64,000 nucleotides of DNA, from contig OZ244872.1 in NCBI GenBank assembly GCA_965221215.1, positions 1,736,001 through 1,800,000 on the forward strand, written 5' to 3'. Positions 9,356 through 18,264 of this stretch are shown here, piece after piece. This DNA comes from Aldehydirespirator sp965221215. GTDB taxonomy: Bacteria > Actinomycetota > Acidimicrobiia > Acidimicrobiales > Aldehydirespiratoraceae. The number at the start of each line of letters is the position of its first letter. The first letter of the stretch is position 1. The notes beneath the pieces are model-generated. The model searched no databases and had not been told where the DNA came from. It saw nothing but the letters and a program-made list of their open reading frames with translations. Both the position numbers and the translations under genes were made by a program.

Positions 9356-10675
9356 TCATCCCAGCGGGTCGAGCACGGCGGTGGCCACGTAGAGGTCGCC
9401 GCCGCGCCTGACCGTCATCTCGACCGCCTCGCCGGGCCGTCGCAGCTTGATGGCCGCCGAGAGCTCGGCGATGTCGTACATCGGCTCGTCGTCGAGGCTG
9501 ATGATCACGTCGCCTGCCGCCAGCCCGGCCTCCGCGGCCGGGGAATCGGGCAGGACTTCGACCACCACCACGCCCACGTCGTCGCCCTCGCCGGCCTGGC
9601 CGCTGATGCCGAGATACCCGAGCTCCAGCGACTCCCCGTTGATGATGCGGGTGGCGATCAGGTCGACGGTGTCGCTGGGCACGGCGAAGCCCAGGCCGAT
9701 GCTGCCGCCGGTGGTGGTCTGGATCATCGTGTTCATCCCGATGACCCGGCCCCGCGAGTCGGCCAGCACGCCGCCCGAGTTGCCGCGGTTGATGGCGGCG
9801 TCGGTCTGGATCATCTCCACCGGCACCGGCGAGTTGGGGTCGGAACCGCCCTGCACCTGGATCCTCACCGCGCTGACGATCCCTGAGGTGACCGTGCCGG
9901 TGAGGCCCAGGGGGCTGCCGATGGCCACTGCCAGCTGGCCCACCCGCACGGAGCCGGCCGGCGCGAAGGGGGCCTCGACCATCTCGGCGGCCTCGGGATC
10001 GACCCGCACCACCGCCACGTCGTGCCCGGACGACCCGCCGACCACCTCGCCCTCGAGGCGGGTGCCGTCAGACAGGGTGACGAACACGGTGGCGGCGCCC
10101 TCCACCACATGCTGATTGGTGACGATGTACCCGTCATCGGCGTCCCAGACGATGCCGGAGCCCAATCCGAAGCCGACTTCGGCATCGACCTCGACGAGCA
10201 CCACCGAAGGGCTGAGAGCCTCGGCCACAGCCACCACCGGCTCCTGGGAGGCAACCGGCGGCACAGGGGTCGGCTCAGTCCCGGCCACAGCAGGCCCGTC
10301 GGGGATGGCTTCCTCGCTCGGCCCGCTCGCCGGTTCACCCGAGAGCTGCTGGACAGCTGGAGGCTCGGCGCTCGGTTGCTCGCCCGTCGCAGACTCAGGC
10401 CCCTCGACAGCGGCAACCTCATCGGGCGACGCCAGTCTCAGGCCCGGCTCCGGCGCCGCGTCTCGCCAGCCATCCGCCAACAGCACTCCCAGCGAAGTTC
10501 CGGCCACGATCAACAGACAGCCCAGCATCACCACCGAAGCGATCCACCAACCAGACCCCCGCGCCCGAGAGCCGACCTCGTCGACCTCCCGCGGCCTGAT
10601 CACCGCGGTAGGCCCAGCCGGAGGCCTGACCACCGCAGTCCGCCGAACAGCAAGAGGATCCCGCACAGCCCCCAA
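9356..10675 (-). CDS. membrane-anchored trypsin-like serine protease with PDZ domain (HtrA/DegP)
   Basis: Extracytoplasmic quality-control protease. 439 aa: a basic cytoplasmic N-terminus, a single TM helix at about 44-66 (WWIASVVMLGCLLIVAGTSL), an acidic proline-rich linker of ~90 residues, the protease domain and a C-terminal PDZ domain (LGYLGISGQ to the end). The catalytic triad is visible: His in YIVTNQHVVEG, Asp in GHDVAVVRVD, Ser in INRGNSGGVLAD. No second PDZ. The first possible start is TTG and a GTG lies three codons in, so the N-terminus is uncertain. It lies between smc and ftsY and may be co-transcribed with that block. Confidence 0.93.
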   Translation of the reverse strand: MGAVRDPLAVRRTAVVRPPAGPTAVIRPREVDEVGSRARGSGWWIASVVMLGCLLIVAGTSLGVLLADGWRDAAPEPGLRLASPDEVAAVEGPESATGEQPSAEPPAVQQLSGEPASGPSEEAIPDGPAVAGTEPTPVPPVASQEPVVAVAEALSPSVVLVEVDAEVGFGLGSGIVWDADDGYIVTNQHVVEGAATVFVTLSDGTRLEGEVVGGSSGHDVAVVRVDPEAAEMVEAPFAPAGSVRVGQLAVAIGSPLGLTGTVTSGIVSAVRIQVQGGSDPNSPVPVEMIQTDAAINRGNSGGVLADSRGRVIGMNTMIQTTTGGSIGLGFAVPSDTVDLIATRIINGESLELGYLGISGQAGEGDDVGVVVVEVLPDSPAAEAGLAAGDVIISLDDEPMYDIAELSAAIKLRRPGEAVEMTVRRGGDLYVATAVLDPLG

Positions 10676-10741
10676 CGCTAGGCCCAGCAGTCGAATATGC
10701 GGCCAGTCTGAAGCGATGGGCGGTGCTGGCCGAGGTTGGGG

Positions 10742-13700
10742 TTAGGCGGCTTCTGATACTCGTTCTGATACGACCATTGATGAGCCGCCGGGCTTCATTG
10801 AGACCCCTTGGAGGCAGTCCGCGGCCTCCATGGTTCGCTTCTGGTGGGTGACGATCACTAGCTGGGCGTCGGATCGGAACTCGTCGACGAGCTTCAGGAA
10901 GCGGTGCAGGTTGACGTCGTCCAGCGCCGCCTCCACCTCGTCCATCACGTAGAAGGGCGAGGGCCGGCTGCGGAACACCGCGAACAGGAAGGCCAGCGCG
11001 GCCAGGGTCCGCTCCCCGCCCGACAGCAGCGACAGCCGCTTCACGTTCTTGCCCGACGGCTTGGCCGAGATCTCGATGCCGGTGTCGAGCAGGTCGTCGG
11101 GGTCGGTGAGGCTGAGGCGCCCCTCCCCGCCCGGGAACAGCGCCTCGAAGAGCACCTCGAAGTTGGCGGCCACATCCACGAAGGCCGAGCTGAACACAGT
11201 CTTGATCTCGGCGTCGATCGACCGGATGACCCGGTTGAGGTCACGGCGGGCGGCGCGGATGTCGTCCATCTGGCCGCTCAGCAGTTCGTGGCGCTCGTAG
11301 AGCTCGTCGTACTCGGCCAGCGCCAGCGGATTGACCGGGCCCATGATCTCCAGCTCGGCGGCCAACTGCTCCACCCGCCGGCCGGGGTCGAGCCCGTCGG
11401 GCAGCTCCGGCAGAGGCGCCTCGGCCGCCTGCTGCGGCGACAGGCCATAGGCGTCGCGCAGGCGCTCGACCGCCCCCTGCAGCAGGGTGCGCAGCTCCGC
11501 CTCCTCGATGTCTCGGCGGCTCTCGGCCTGGCGCAGGGTCTCGTAGCGACTCTCGGCGTCGGCCTGCCGGCCGCGCAGGTCGTCGAGGCTCGCGGCCAGG
11601 GCCCGGACCTCCTCGGAGTGCCTGCGGCGCACTTCTCGGATCTCGGCCAGCCCCGCGTTCAAGATTCCCGTCCGCTCCTCCACCGCTCGTCTGAGCGTGT
11701 CGAGGACCGCCGCCTCGCGCTCCAGCGCCGCAATGCGCTCGGTGGCCACCGCCCGCGACGAGCGGTGGCGGACCAGCCGGTCCTCCAGTTCCGCGGCCCG
11801 GGCTTGCAGCATCTGCTGGCGCTGCTCCAACCCGGCATCGGTTGCGCTCTGCTCGGCGGCCAGCTCCGCCACCTCCGATGCCCGCCGGTCGAGCGCGGCG
11901 CGAGCCTCGGCCGCCTCCCGTCGCCGCTGTTGCGCCTCGGCCTCGGCCGCCTCGAGGGCGGGCATCGCAGAGTCGATCTGCGCCGCCCGGCCAACAGCCT
12001 CGTCGAGGCGGACAGTCGTCTCCGTCAGCTGGTCGCGCAGGCTCGTGCTGGCGGTGTCGAGGTGGCGGCGATCGGACTCGGCCCGGTTGATGGCGTCGGT
12101 CGCCGCGACTGCCGCGGCCTCGGCGGCAGCCAGTGCGCTGCCGAGCTCGTCGACGCGCTCTCGGCTCTCGGCCTGGGCGCGGCGGGCTGCCTCGCAAGCG
12201 GCAACGGCGCGCTCACACGCCTCTCGGGCCGCCTCGACCCGCTGATCGGCCTCGGCCAGCGCGGGCCGCAGCCCGGCCGCGCCGTGCACTCCGAGCCGCC
12301 AGCCCCGGCTGCTCAACCGGTCGCCGGCCGGGGTAACCACCACGGCGCCCCGATGGCGCATCCAGGTATCGGCCGCAGAGCGCCAATCGCCGTCCACCAC
12401 CGCGGTGGATGCGAGCAGTCCGTCCAGCAGGCGGCCAACGGCCGGATCAGCGGCGCGGATCCGGGCACGCAACGGCTCCAGCCCGAGATCGAGAACCGGC
12501 ACACCGGCCGCGCCGTCGGCACCGCTGTCCTCCAAGGCGATGACCGCCGCGCCGACGTCGCCGGCCTCGAGACTGTCGAGCAGGGTGCGAGCCGCGGCGG
12601 CATGGCGCACCACTACCGCGCCGATGGCATCGCCGGCCGCGGCCGCGAAAGCGGCCTCGAAGCCCGCATCCACCTCCACCAGGTCGCCCAGCACTCCCAA
12701 CAAGCCATCGGCGACGGCCCGCTCACCGATGGGCGCGGGCCTGGCCGCCTCCTCGACCGCCATGGCCAGGGCCTCGCTTCGCGCCGTCCAGTGCCGCAGG
12801 TCGCCCTCGGCCTGCGAGCGGGCCTCGACCGCACCCTCCAGCGCACTGGCGGCATCGGCCAATGCAGCCTCCGCTTCCGCCAACTCGGACCGCCGAGCCG
12901 CGATCTCGTCGCGGCACCGGCCCGATTGGTGGCGGTGGCCGTCGACCCGCCCAGCCAACTCCTGAAGGCGACGCTCGGAGTCCTCCAGGCGCTCAGCCAA
13001 GCGTCGCTGCTCCGACTGGTTGAGCCCGATAGTCGACCGCAGCGCCGACAGCTCGCCCCTGGCCTCCGCCGCCTCGGCAGCCACGCCGACATCAGCACCG
13101 GCTGTCTCGCCCCACTGGGCACCGAACTGGGCTCGGTCGGCATCCAGGCGCTCTTGGGCCTGAGCCAGGCGGAGCCGGCCGGAATCGGCCGCCGCGGCCG
13201 ACAGGACCACCGCGGAGAGCTCGGCGCGGCAGCGCTCCAATTCGGCCTCCAGCCCGGCAGCGAGATCATGGTCGGCGAGGGCGGCCCGCTGATGCTCCAG
13301 GCCCCGCTGCCGCTCGACCGCCACCGCGGCCAGACCGGCCGCCCTGGCCCGAAGCCCCTCCAGGCGGGCCAGACGCTCCGAGTGGTCGTCCATGCCGTGG
13401 CGGGCCAGCAGCTGCTCGTCGGCGCCGATCCGAGCGGCGACCTCTTCGAGCTCGGCTCGCAGGTCGGCCTGCTGCGCGGCCTGATCGTCCCCCCGCTCCT
13501 TGTGCAGCCGCAGCTCGTCGCGCATGGCAGCGATCTCGCGACCGGCCAGATGCACCCGCAGCGCCTCCAGCTCGGCCAGCAGGTCGGCATGGCGCCGGGC
13601 CGCCTCGGCCTGCTTCTGCAGGGGGCGCAGCCGCCGGCGCACCTCTCGCAACAGGTCGCTGATCCGGGTCAGGTCGCCGTCGGTGGCCAGCAGGCGGCGC

Positions 13701-14233
13701 TCGGCCCGCTCCCGCCGCTTTCGGTACTTGAGGATCCCGGCCGCCTCCTCCACCACCGAGCGCCGGTCGGCGGGGCGGGCGTTGAGAACGGCGTCGATCT
13801 GGCTCTGCGACACGATCATGTGCTGCTGGCGGCCCACACCGGTGTCGGAGAGCAGCTCGACCACGTCCAGCAACCGGCACGGGGTGCCGTTGAGCGCATA
13901 GGTCGACTCGCCGTTGCGGAACAGGGTGCGGGTGATCTGCACCTCGCTGGCCGCCAGCGGCAGCATTGCGTCGGAGTTGTCGATGGTGAGCGAGACCTCG
14001 GCCCGGCCCAGGGCCGACTTGTGGGCCGTGCCCGCGAAGATCACGTCGTCCATGCGAGCGGAGCGCACCGCGCTCGGTGCCTGGGCCCCCAGCACCCAGG
14101 CCACTGCGTCCACCACGTTGGACTTGCCGCTGCCGTTGGGGCCGACCACCACCGTGACCCCCGGCTCCAACCGGATGGAGGCCGGCTCGGCGAAGGACTT
14201 GAAGCCCTTCAGCGTCAGCGTCTTCAGATACAC
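10742..14233 (-). CDS. smc: chromosome segregation protein SMC
   Basis: Condensin ATPase that loads on the chromosome with ScpA and ScpB and drives segregation. 1163 aa. Head: YLKTLTLKGFKSFAEP and Walker A GPNGSGKSN at 31-39. A long coiled coil rich in Ala, Glu and Arg runs from about 165 to 490 and 650 to 1000. The hinge near 500-640 includes LLGVLGDLVEVDAGFEAAFAAA. The C-terminal head has the signature LSLLSGGERTLAALAFLFA and Walker B FYVMDEVEAALDDVN. GTG start. Downstream of mutM-like and rnc on the same strand. Confidence 0.97.
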   Translation of the reverse strand: MYLKTLTLKGFKSFAEPASIRLEPGVTVVVGPNGSGKSNVVDAVAWVLGAQAPSAVRSARMDDVIFAGTAHKSALGRAEVSLTIDNSDAMLPLAASEVQITRTLFRNGESTYALNGTPCRLLDVVELLSDTGVGRQQHMIVSQSQIDAVLNARPADRRSVVEEAAGILKYRKRRERAERRLLATDGDLTRISDLLREVRRRLRPLQKQAEAARRHADLLAELEALRVHLAGREIAAMRDELRLHKERGDDQAAQQADLRAELEEVAARIGADEQLLARHGMDDHSERLARLEGLRARAAGLAAVAVERQRGLEHQRAALADHDLAAGLEAELERCRAELSAVVLSAAAADSGRLRLAQAQERLDADRAQFGAQWGETAGADVGVAAEAAEARGELSALRSTIGLNQSEQRRLAERLEDSERRLQELAGRVDGHRHQSGRCRDEIAARRSELAEAEAALADAASALEGAVEARSQAEGDLRHWTARSEALAMAVEEAARPAPIGERAVADGLLGVLGDLVEVDAGFEAAFAAAAGDAIGAVVVRHAAAARTLLDSLEAGDVGAAVIALEDSGADGAAGVPVLDLGLEPLRARIRAADPAVGRLLDGLLASTAVVDGDWRSAADTWMRHRGAVVVTPAGDRLSSRGWRLGVHGAAGLRPALAEADQRVEAAREACERAVAACEAARRAQAESRERVDELGSALAAAEAAAVAATDAINRAESDRRHLDTASTSLRDQLTETTVRLDEAVGRAAQIDSAMPALEAAEAEAQQRRREAAEARAALDRRASEVAELAAEQSATDAGLEQRQQMLQARAAELEDRLVRHRSSRAVATERIAALEREAAVLDTLRRAVEERTGILNAGLAEIREVRRRHSEEVRALAASLDDLRGRQADAESRYETLRQAESRRDIEEAELRTLLQGAVERLRDAYGLSPQQAAEAPLPELPDGLDPGRRVEQLAAELEIMGPVNPLALAEYDELYERHELLSGQMDDIRAARRDLNRVIRSIDAEIKTVFSSAFVDVAANFEVLFEALFPGGEGRLSLTDPDDLLDTGIEISAKPSGKNVKRLSLLSGGERTLAALAFLFAVFRSRPSPFYVMDEVEAALDDVNLHRFLKLVDEFRSDAQLVIVTHQKRTMEAADCLQGVSMKPGGSSMVVSERVSEAA

Positions 14234-14295
14234 GGGTGCGACGCTAGTTCGGGCGACAAGCGCAGCCGGTCATCCCCACCGCAGCGAGACGAATG

Positions 14296-14360
14296 TTTCC
14301 CGCTCATGTTCGCTGCGCTCACGGGCCGCTCGGGCCACGGCCTCGCAAGCTCGGCCTCTG
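14296..14360 (-). repeat. dispersed ~65-bp intergenic repeat, copy downstream of mutM-like gene
   Basis: On the plus strand this copy runs from cccgctcatgttcgctgcgc through gggccgctcgggccacggcc to ctcggcctct. It lies just after the stop of the MutM-like gene and before smc. It is nearly identical to the copy inside the end of rnc and similar to those after plsX and around thiB. Confidence 0.85.
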
Positions 14361-14365
14361 GTCTC

Positions 14366-15229
14366 TCAGACTTGGGTGTCGCAATAGTAGGTCCAGCGGC
14401 CCCGAAACTTGATCCGCTTGATCGGCGTCCGGGACCTCTCGCTCAGCTCGCCGTGGCGGCCCCACACCTTCAGATGGCCCCCGTAGCTGCCGGGCTGGCC
14501 GAACGGGTCCACGAACGGGCGCTCCGGCACCGACGTTCCCCGATACTTCATGGCATCGTGCATCGTGCCCACCAGCGCCCGGTGAAGGCGGCGGATCTCC
14601 TGGGTGGACAGGGTGTTGGCCACCCGGTCGAAGCGCAGCCCGGCCTCGAACAGGATCTCGTCGGCGTAGATGTCGCCGATGCCGACCACGAAGGTGTCGT
14701 CGGTGACCAGCGGCTTGAGCTTGACGTCCTTCTGGAGCAGCAGCCGGCCCATCTCCGTCCAGGAGATCGGCGTGGCCACCGGGTCGAGGCCAAGACCGGC
14801 CACATCGGGCAGCGCGGTCGAGAAGTCGTCGCAGGGCACCACGAACATCTGGCCCGTGCCGTCGGCGTCCACGAAGCGCAGCTGGCCGTACTGGGTGAAC
14901 GAGATCACCACCTCGGTGCCGGCCACGGTGGGATGCTTGTTGGCGTTGCGGCGAGGCGAGCCCGACGAGCCGAGCGACACCACCAACAGCCTCTCGGTGC
15001 TGAGTTCGATCACCAGATAGAGGCCCGCCCGGCGCACGTCGGTGATCTTGGCCCCCTCCAGCTGCGAGGTGAAGGCCTTGCGGTTGCGGTAGCGGCGCAG
15101 GCACTTCATGCTGGCGGCCTCGGCCATCTTGATTTTCTTGCCGACGATCTCGCGTTCGAGGTCTCGCCGGATCGTCTCTACCTCCGGCAACTCGAAGGCA
15201 AGGTCCAGGCTGGCCCGCGACGCGCTCAC
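14366..15229 (-). CDS. MutM/Fpg-family DNA glycosylase homologue with degenerate active site
   Basis: 287-aa homologue of formamidopyrimidine-DNA glycosylase in the conserved smc-mutM-rnc position. The fold is recognisable: ELPEVETIRRDLEREIVGKK, KAFTSQLEGAKITDVRRAGLYLVIEL, RFVDADGTGQMFVV and GIGDIYADEILFEAGLRF. Key residues look lost. The obligatory N-terminal Pro-Glu is replaced by AFE after an 11-residue extension, the K of the RRGKYL motif is L, the N of GIGNIYADE is D, and three of four zinc-finger cysteines are gone (ELSERSRTPI and CDTQV). GTG start chosen because it overlaps the rnc stop (GTGA). A TTG at 15190 would instead give an N-terminus starting MPEVET and restore a terminal Pro-Glu. 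Probably not a standard active Fpg. Confidence 0.85.
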   Translation of the reverse strand: MSASRASLDLAFELPEVETIRRDLEREIVGKKIKMAEAASMKCLRRYRNRKAFTSQLEGAKITDVRRAGLYLVIELSTERLLVVSLGSSGSPRRNANKHPTVAGTEVVISFTQYGQLRFVDADGTGQMFVVPCDDFSTALPDVAGLGLDPVATPISWTEMGRLLLQKDVKLKPLVTDDTFVVGIGDIYADEILFEAGLRFDRVANTLSTQEIRRLHRALVGTMHDAMKYRGTSVPERPFVDPFGQPGSYGGHLKVWGRHGELSERSRTPIKRIKFRGRWTYYCDTQV

Positions 15230-15999
15230 GACTGCGCCTCTGATTGCCCGCTCATGTTCGCTTCGCTCACGGGCCGCTCGGGCCACGGCCTCGCAAGCTC
15301 GGCCTCTGTTCGTAGAGCTGCGTGGGCGATTTGGGCCGCTCGCTGCTCGGCGTCCTTCTTGGTGCTGCCTCGGCCGATGCCGCGGGCGGCGCCGGCCCGC
15401 ACCATGGCCTCGAACGACGTGTCGTGGGCTGGTCCGCTGGCGGCCACCTCGTAGACGGGAGGGTCGAAGCCGAGCCGGGCCGCCAGTTCCTGGAGCCTGG
15501 TCTTGAAGTCGGCGTGGCCCGGGGCTCGGGCCGCGGCATCGATGCGGGCGCCGAGGAGCCGACCGACGGCACGGTCGGCCGCGCCGAGGCCGCCGTCGAG
15601 ATGCACCGCCCCGATCACCGCCTCCATTGCATCGGCCAGGATCGACTGCTTGTCGCGGCCCCCCGAGGCGGCCTCCCCCCGGCCGAGGCGCAGCGAATCG
15701 CCCAGGCCGATCGAGCGGCCCACCTCAGCCAGCGTGGCCGAATCGACCAGCGAGGCGCGGGTCTTGGCCAAGTCGCCCTCAGACCATTCGCCGAACCGCT
15801 CGTAGAGCCTCTGGGCCACCACCAGGCCCAGAACCGCGTCGCCGAGGAACTCCAGCCGCTGGTTGGAGGACGATCCCGGATGCTCCGCACACCAGGACCG
15901 ATGGGTGAGGGCCAACTCGAGCAAGCCGATGTCGCCGAACCGGTGGCCCAGCCGGTCCGTCAGCACCGCAGTGTCCGCCGAAGCGGCCTGAACCGTCAA
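15226..15999 (-). CDS. rnc: ribonuclease III
   Basis: Cleaves double-stranded RNA, including the 16S and 23S precursor stems. 257 aa. The RNase III signature NQRLEFLGDAVL is at 46-57, the second catalytic block is DAMEAVIGAVHLDGG, and the C-terminal dsRNA-binding domain runs from DFKTRLQELAARLG to GSTKKDAEQRAAQIAH. The last ~25 residues (from about 231) are not family sequence: they are a translation of the dispersed intergenic repeat, so the old stop has been read through or lost. TTG start overlapping the acpP stop as TTGA. Confidence 0.95.
   Translation of the reverse strand: MTVQAASADTAVLTDRLGHRFGDIGLLELALTHRSWCAEHPGSSSNQRLEFLGDAVLGLVVAQRLYERFGEWSEGDLAKTRASLVDSATLAEVGRSIGLGDSLRLGRGEAASGGRDKQSILADAMEAVIGAVHLDGGLGAADRAVGRLLGARIDAAARAPGHADFKTRLQELAARLGFDPPVYEVAASGPAHDTSFEAMVRAGAARGIGRGSTKKDAEQRAAQIAHAALRTEAELARPWPERPVSEANMSGQSEAQS
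15245..15307 (-). repeat. dispersed ~65-bp repeat, copy inside the 3' end of rnc
   Basis: Same sequence as the copy downstream of the MutM-like gene, with cgcttcgctc in place of cgctgcgctc. Here it lies within the reading frame of rnc and supplies its C-terminal residues (about 232-252). Confidence 0.85.
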
Positions 16000-16286
16000 C
16001 CCAGCTTCGCTACGACGTAATCGACCGCGTCTCGCACCGAGCGCAGGTCTTCGAGATCCTCGTCTTCGATGCGGAAGCCCACCGCACGCTCCGCCAGCTC
16101 CTCCTCGATGCCCTCCACCAGCTCGATCAGGGCCAGCGAGTCGGCGTCGAGATCATCGGCGAACGAGGCGCCCTCCGCGATGTCGGAGGGATCGATCTCG
16201 AGGATGTCGGCCAAGCGGTCACGGATGAGCGCCAACACCTCCTCACGGCCCATGGGTGCCTGCTCCACGTGGGTTTCTGCCGGCAT
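15996..16286 (-). CDS. acpP: acyl carrier protein
   Basis: Carries acyl chains on a 4'-phosphopantetheine arm during fatty acid synthesis. 96 aa. The arm attaches to the Ser of DADSLALIEL (about residue 50 from this start). Acidic helices IRDRLADILEI and VEGIEEELAERAVGFRIEDED match the ACP fold. The start is the second of two nearby ATGs because GGAGG sits 5 nt upstream of it; the first ATG, 12 nt earlier, overlaps that Shine-Dalgarno. Adjoins rnc by a TTGA overlap, and plsX lies upstream after a repeat copy. Confidence 0.93.
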   Translation of the reverse strand: MPAETHVEQAPMGREEVLALIRDRLADILEIDPSDIAEGASFADDLDADSLALIELVEGIEEELAERAVGFRIEDEDLEDLRSVRDAVDYVVAKLG

Positions 16287-16379
16287 CGGCACCTCCATGC
16301 GCGGTATGTAGTCGATGCAGCCGACAACCCTACCGTCGAGGCCGCAGGCCGCCTATCGGCCCGTGCCGCCCTCCAAGCA

Positions 16380-16440
16380 TTCCCGCTCCTGCTCGCTGCG
16401 CTCACGGGCCGCTCGGGCCCCGGCCTCGCAAGCTCGGCCG
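16380..16440 (-). repeat. dispersed ~65-bp repeat, copy downstream of plsX
   Basis: tcccgctcctgctcgctgcg, then gggccgctcgggccccggcc, then ctcgcaagctcggccg. It starts immediately at the plsX stop codon and fills much of the plsX-acpP gap. Confidence 0.8.
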
Positions 16441-17427
16441 CTAGGTGCGGGCGGTGGCCGCGATGTGGTCCACCATGCCGGCGGCGACCATCTCGCGGGC
16501 CACCCTCACCGCGTTCATCACCGCGGCTGCGCTGCTGGCACCGTGCGAGATCACGCACACCCCCCGCACCCCCAGCAGCAGCGCGCCGCCCACGCTGTCG
16601 GGGTGGAGCTCCTCGGCCATGGCGTCGAGGGCGGGAGCGAGCAGCTCCCCGGCCCGCCGCGAGGTGTCGTCGGTGTCTATGGCCACCAGCATCCGGCCGA
16701 ACAGGGCCCGCAGCGCCCCCTCCAGCGCCTTGAGCGTGACGTTGCCGGTGAAGCCGTCGGTGACCACCACATCGACGGCGGGAGTCATGATGTCGCGACC
16801 CTCCACGTTGCCGATCCAATCCGCGCCCACATCGTCGGCCCAACGGCCGTCGGCGAGCAACTCGAAGGCGCACTTGGTGAAGTCGTTGCCCTTGCCGGCC
16901 TCCTCGCCGATCGACAGCAGGCCCACTCGGGGCCGCTCGATCCCGAAGCGGTCGCGGGCGTAGACCGACCCCATGCGCGCGAACTGCACGAGCCACTCCG
17001 GCCGGCACTCGGCGTTGGCGCCCGAGTCGAGCATGGTGGTGGGGCTGGACCCCGGCGTGGGGATGGGCGTGGCGATGGCGGGGCGGGCGATGCCGCGGAT
17101 GCGCCCCATGCGCAGCAGGGCCGAGCCCATGGCCGCCCCGGTGTTGCCCGCCGAGACCATGGCCGAGGCCCGGCCGTCGCGCACCGCCTCGGCCGCCCTC
17201 ACCAGCGACGAGTCCTTCATGGTGCGCACGCTCGATCCCGGCTCGGCGTCCATGGGAATCACTTCGGACGCCTCGATCACCTCGAGCCCGGCGGTGTCTC
17301 CCATCTCGTCGGGGCGACCCACCAGCACCACCGGAATGCCCAGCTCGTCGGCGGCGCGGCGGGCGCCGGCCACGATCTCGTGGGGGGCGCGGTCACCCCC
17401 CATGGCGTCGACGGCTACCGGTTCCAT
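16441..17427 (-). CDS. plsX: phosphate acyltransferase PlsX
   Basis: Converts acyl-ACP to acyl-phosphate for phospholipid synthesis, used by PlsY. 328 aa, normal length. Marks: VAVDAMGGDRAPHEIVAGA at the N-terminus, VSAGNTGAAMGSALLRMGRI, DSGANAECRPEWLVQFARMG, SIGEEAGKGN and the C-terminal GGALLLGVRGVCVISHGASS. Lies in the classic rpmF-plsX-acpP cluster. ATG start. Confidence 0.96.
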   Translation of the reverse strand: MEPVAVDAMGGDRAPHEIVAGARRAADELGIPVVLVGRPDEMGDTAGLEVIEASEVIPMDAEPGSSVRTMKDSSLVRAAEAVRDGRASAMVSAGNTGAAMGSALLRMGRIRGIARPAIATPIPTPGSSPTTMLDSGANAECRPEWLVQFARMGSVYARDRFGIERPRVGLLSIGEEAGKGNDFTKCAFELLADGRWADDVGADWIGNVEGRDIMTPAVDVVVTDGFTGNVTLKALEGALRALFGRMLVAIDTDDTSRRAGELLAPALDAMAEELHPDSVGGALLLGVRGVCVISHGASSAAAVMNAVRVAREMVAAGMVDHIAATART

Positions 17428-17564
17428 GGCTCCGGCAAGAACCGCCCGATCCGGTTACCGGCCCCGCGGCGCATCCTCAATCAGACTGTTCAACGCCGAC
17501 AAAGGTTCCATGCCAACTCGCTGACACCCGGCGTGCGACTGGGACCGACCACCTGGGACGCCGG

Positions 17565-17744
17565 CTATTCGACCTCGAGGGCCTGCCGGTCGCGATACCA
17601 CCCGCAGCTTCCGCAGGCGCGGTGGGGCCGCTTGACCACGCCGCAGCGGCTGCAGGTGCTGCGGCCGCCGGGGCGGATCTGCCATGCGGAGGCTCGCCGG
17701 CTGCGCCCCTTGGCCTTGGAGGTCTTCTTCTTGGGAACAGCCAT
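17565..17744 (-). CDS. rpmF: 50S ribosomal protein L32
   Basis: 59 aa. N-terminal MAVPKKKTSKAKGRSRRASAW is diagnostic for L32. The zinc-binding form is seen: CSRCGVVKRPHRACGSCGWY gives two CxxC pairs. Placed between the DUF177 gene and plsX, as in many bacteria. The gap to plsX (137 nt) holds no gene that I can recognise. Confidence 0.97.
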   Translation of the reverse strand: MAVPKKKTSKAKGRSRRASAWQIRPGGRSTCSRCGVVKRPHRACGSCGWYRDRQALEVE

Positions 17745-17793
17745 GAGAGATCCTGATCGTGGGACGACGAGCGAACTATTGCGACCGGCAACC

Positions 17794-18264
17794 CTACCGG
17801 CCACCGGCTGCGAACGCGGCGGGGCCGGTCGGGAAGCGCTCGGGCACCGGCCCGGCACAGTCAGCTGAGCACAGCGGGGCCAGCGGCAGGGCCAACATGG
17901 CCGCCTCCCGGGCCGCGGGGGCCAGGTCGATGCGCTGATCGCGGATGGGCCAGGTCTCCCCCTCAGTTGGCGTCCACTCGAACACCTCCCGCAGCGGCGC
18001 CTCCAGCGGGCCGCGAACCTCGCCGAGGCAGCGGCGGCACTCCGCCGTCCACGTCCCGGCCACCCGTCCGAACGCGGTGTAGGCGCCCCCCGCGGCTCGC
18101 ACCGTCGCCTCGACCTCGACGGTGCCGTCCACCACCGAGGCTCCCTGCACGCCGGGATCGTCCAGCAGGCAGCGGCGGGCGACCTCGATGCGGTCGACCG
18201 AACCGGCCTCCAACCGCACGCAGTCGACAACGAGCCGGGTTGATACCCGCTCTTGTCCGCTCAA
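17794..18264 (-). CDS. YceD/DUF177 family protein
   Basis: 156 aa. The family is needed for 23S rRNA or large-subunit maturation in some bacteria and is almost always encoded before rpmF. The family hallmark is ECRRCLGEVRGPLEAPLREVFEW, followed by the aspartate-rich IDLAPAAREAAMLALPLAPLCSADCAG. The cysteine pairs CRRC and CSADC may bind zinc. TTG start: it overlaps the upstream SepIVA-like stop as TTGA, and upstream codons in the frame are only the shadow of that gene. Confidence 0.9.
   Translation of the reverse strand: MSGQERVSTRLVVDCVRLEAGSVDRIEVARRCLLDDPGVQGASVVDGTVEVEATVRAAGGAYTAFGRVAGTWTAECRRCLGEVRGPLEAPLREVFEWTPTEGETWPIRDQRIDLAPAAREAAMLALPLAPLCSADCAGPVPERFPTGPAAFAAGGR

Noticed and set aside
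10904..15454. Long plus-strand open frame (about 1500 codons) opposite smc, mutM-like and rnc
   Set aside because: It is the antisense shadow of high-GC genes. SMC, MutM and RNase III motifs on the minus strand explain the whole stretch, and the plus-strand translation is low-complexity Arg, Gly, Gln and Leu.
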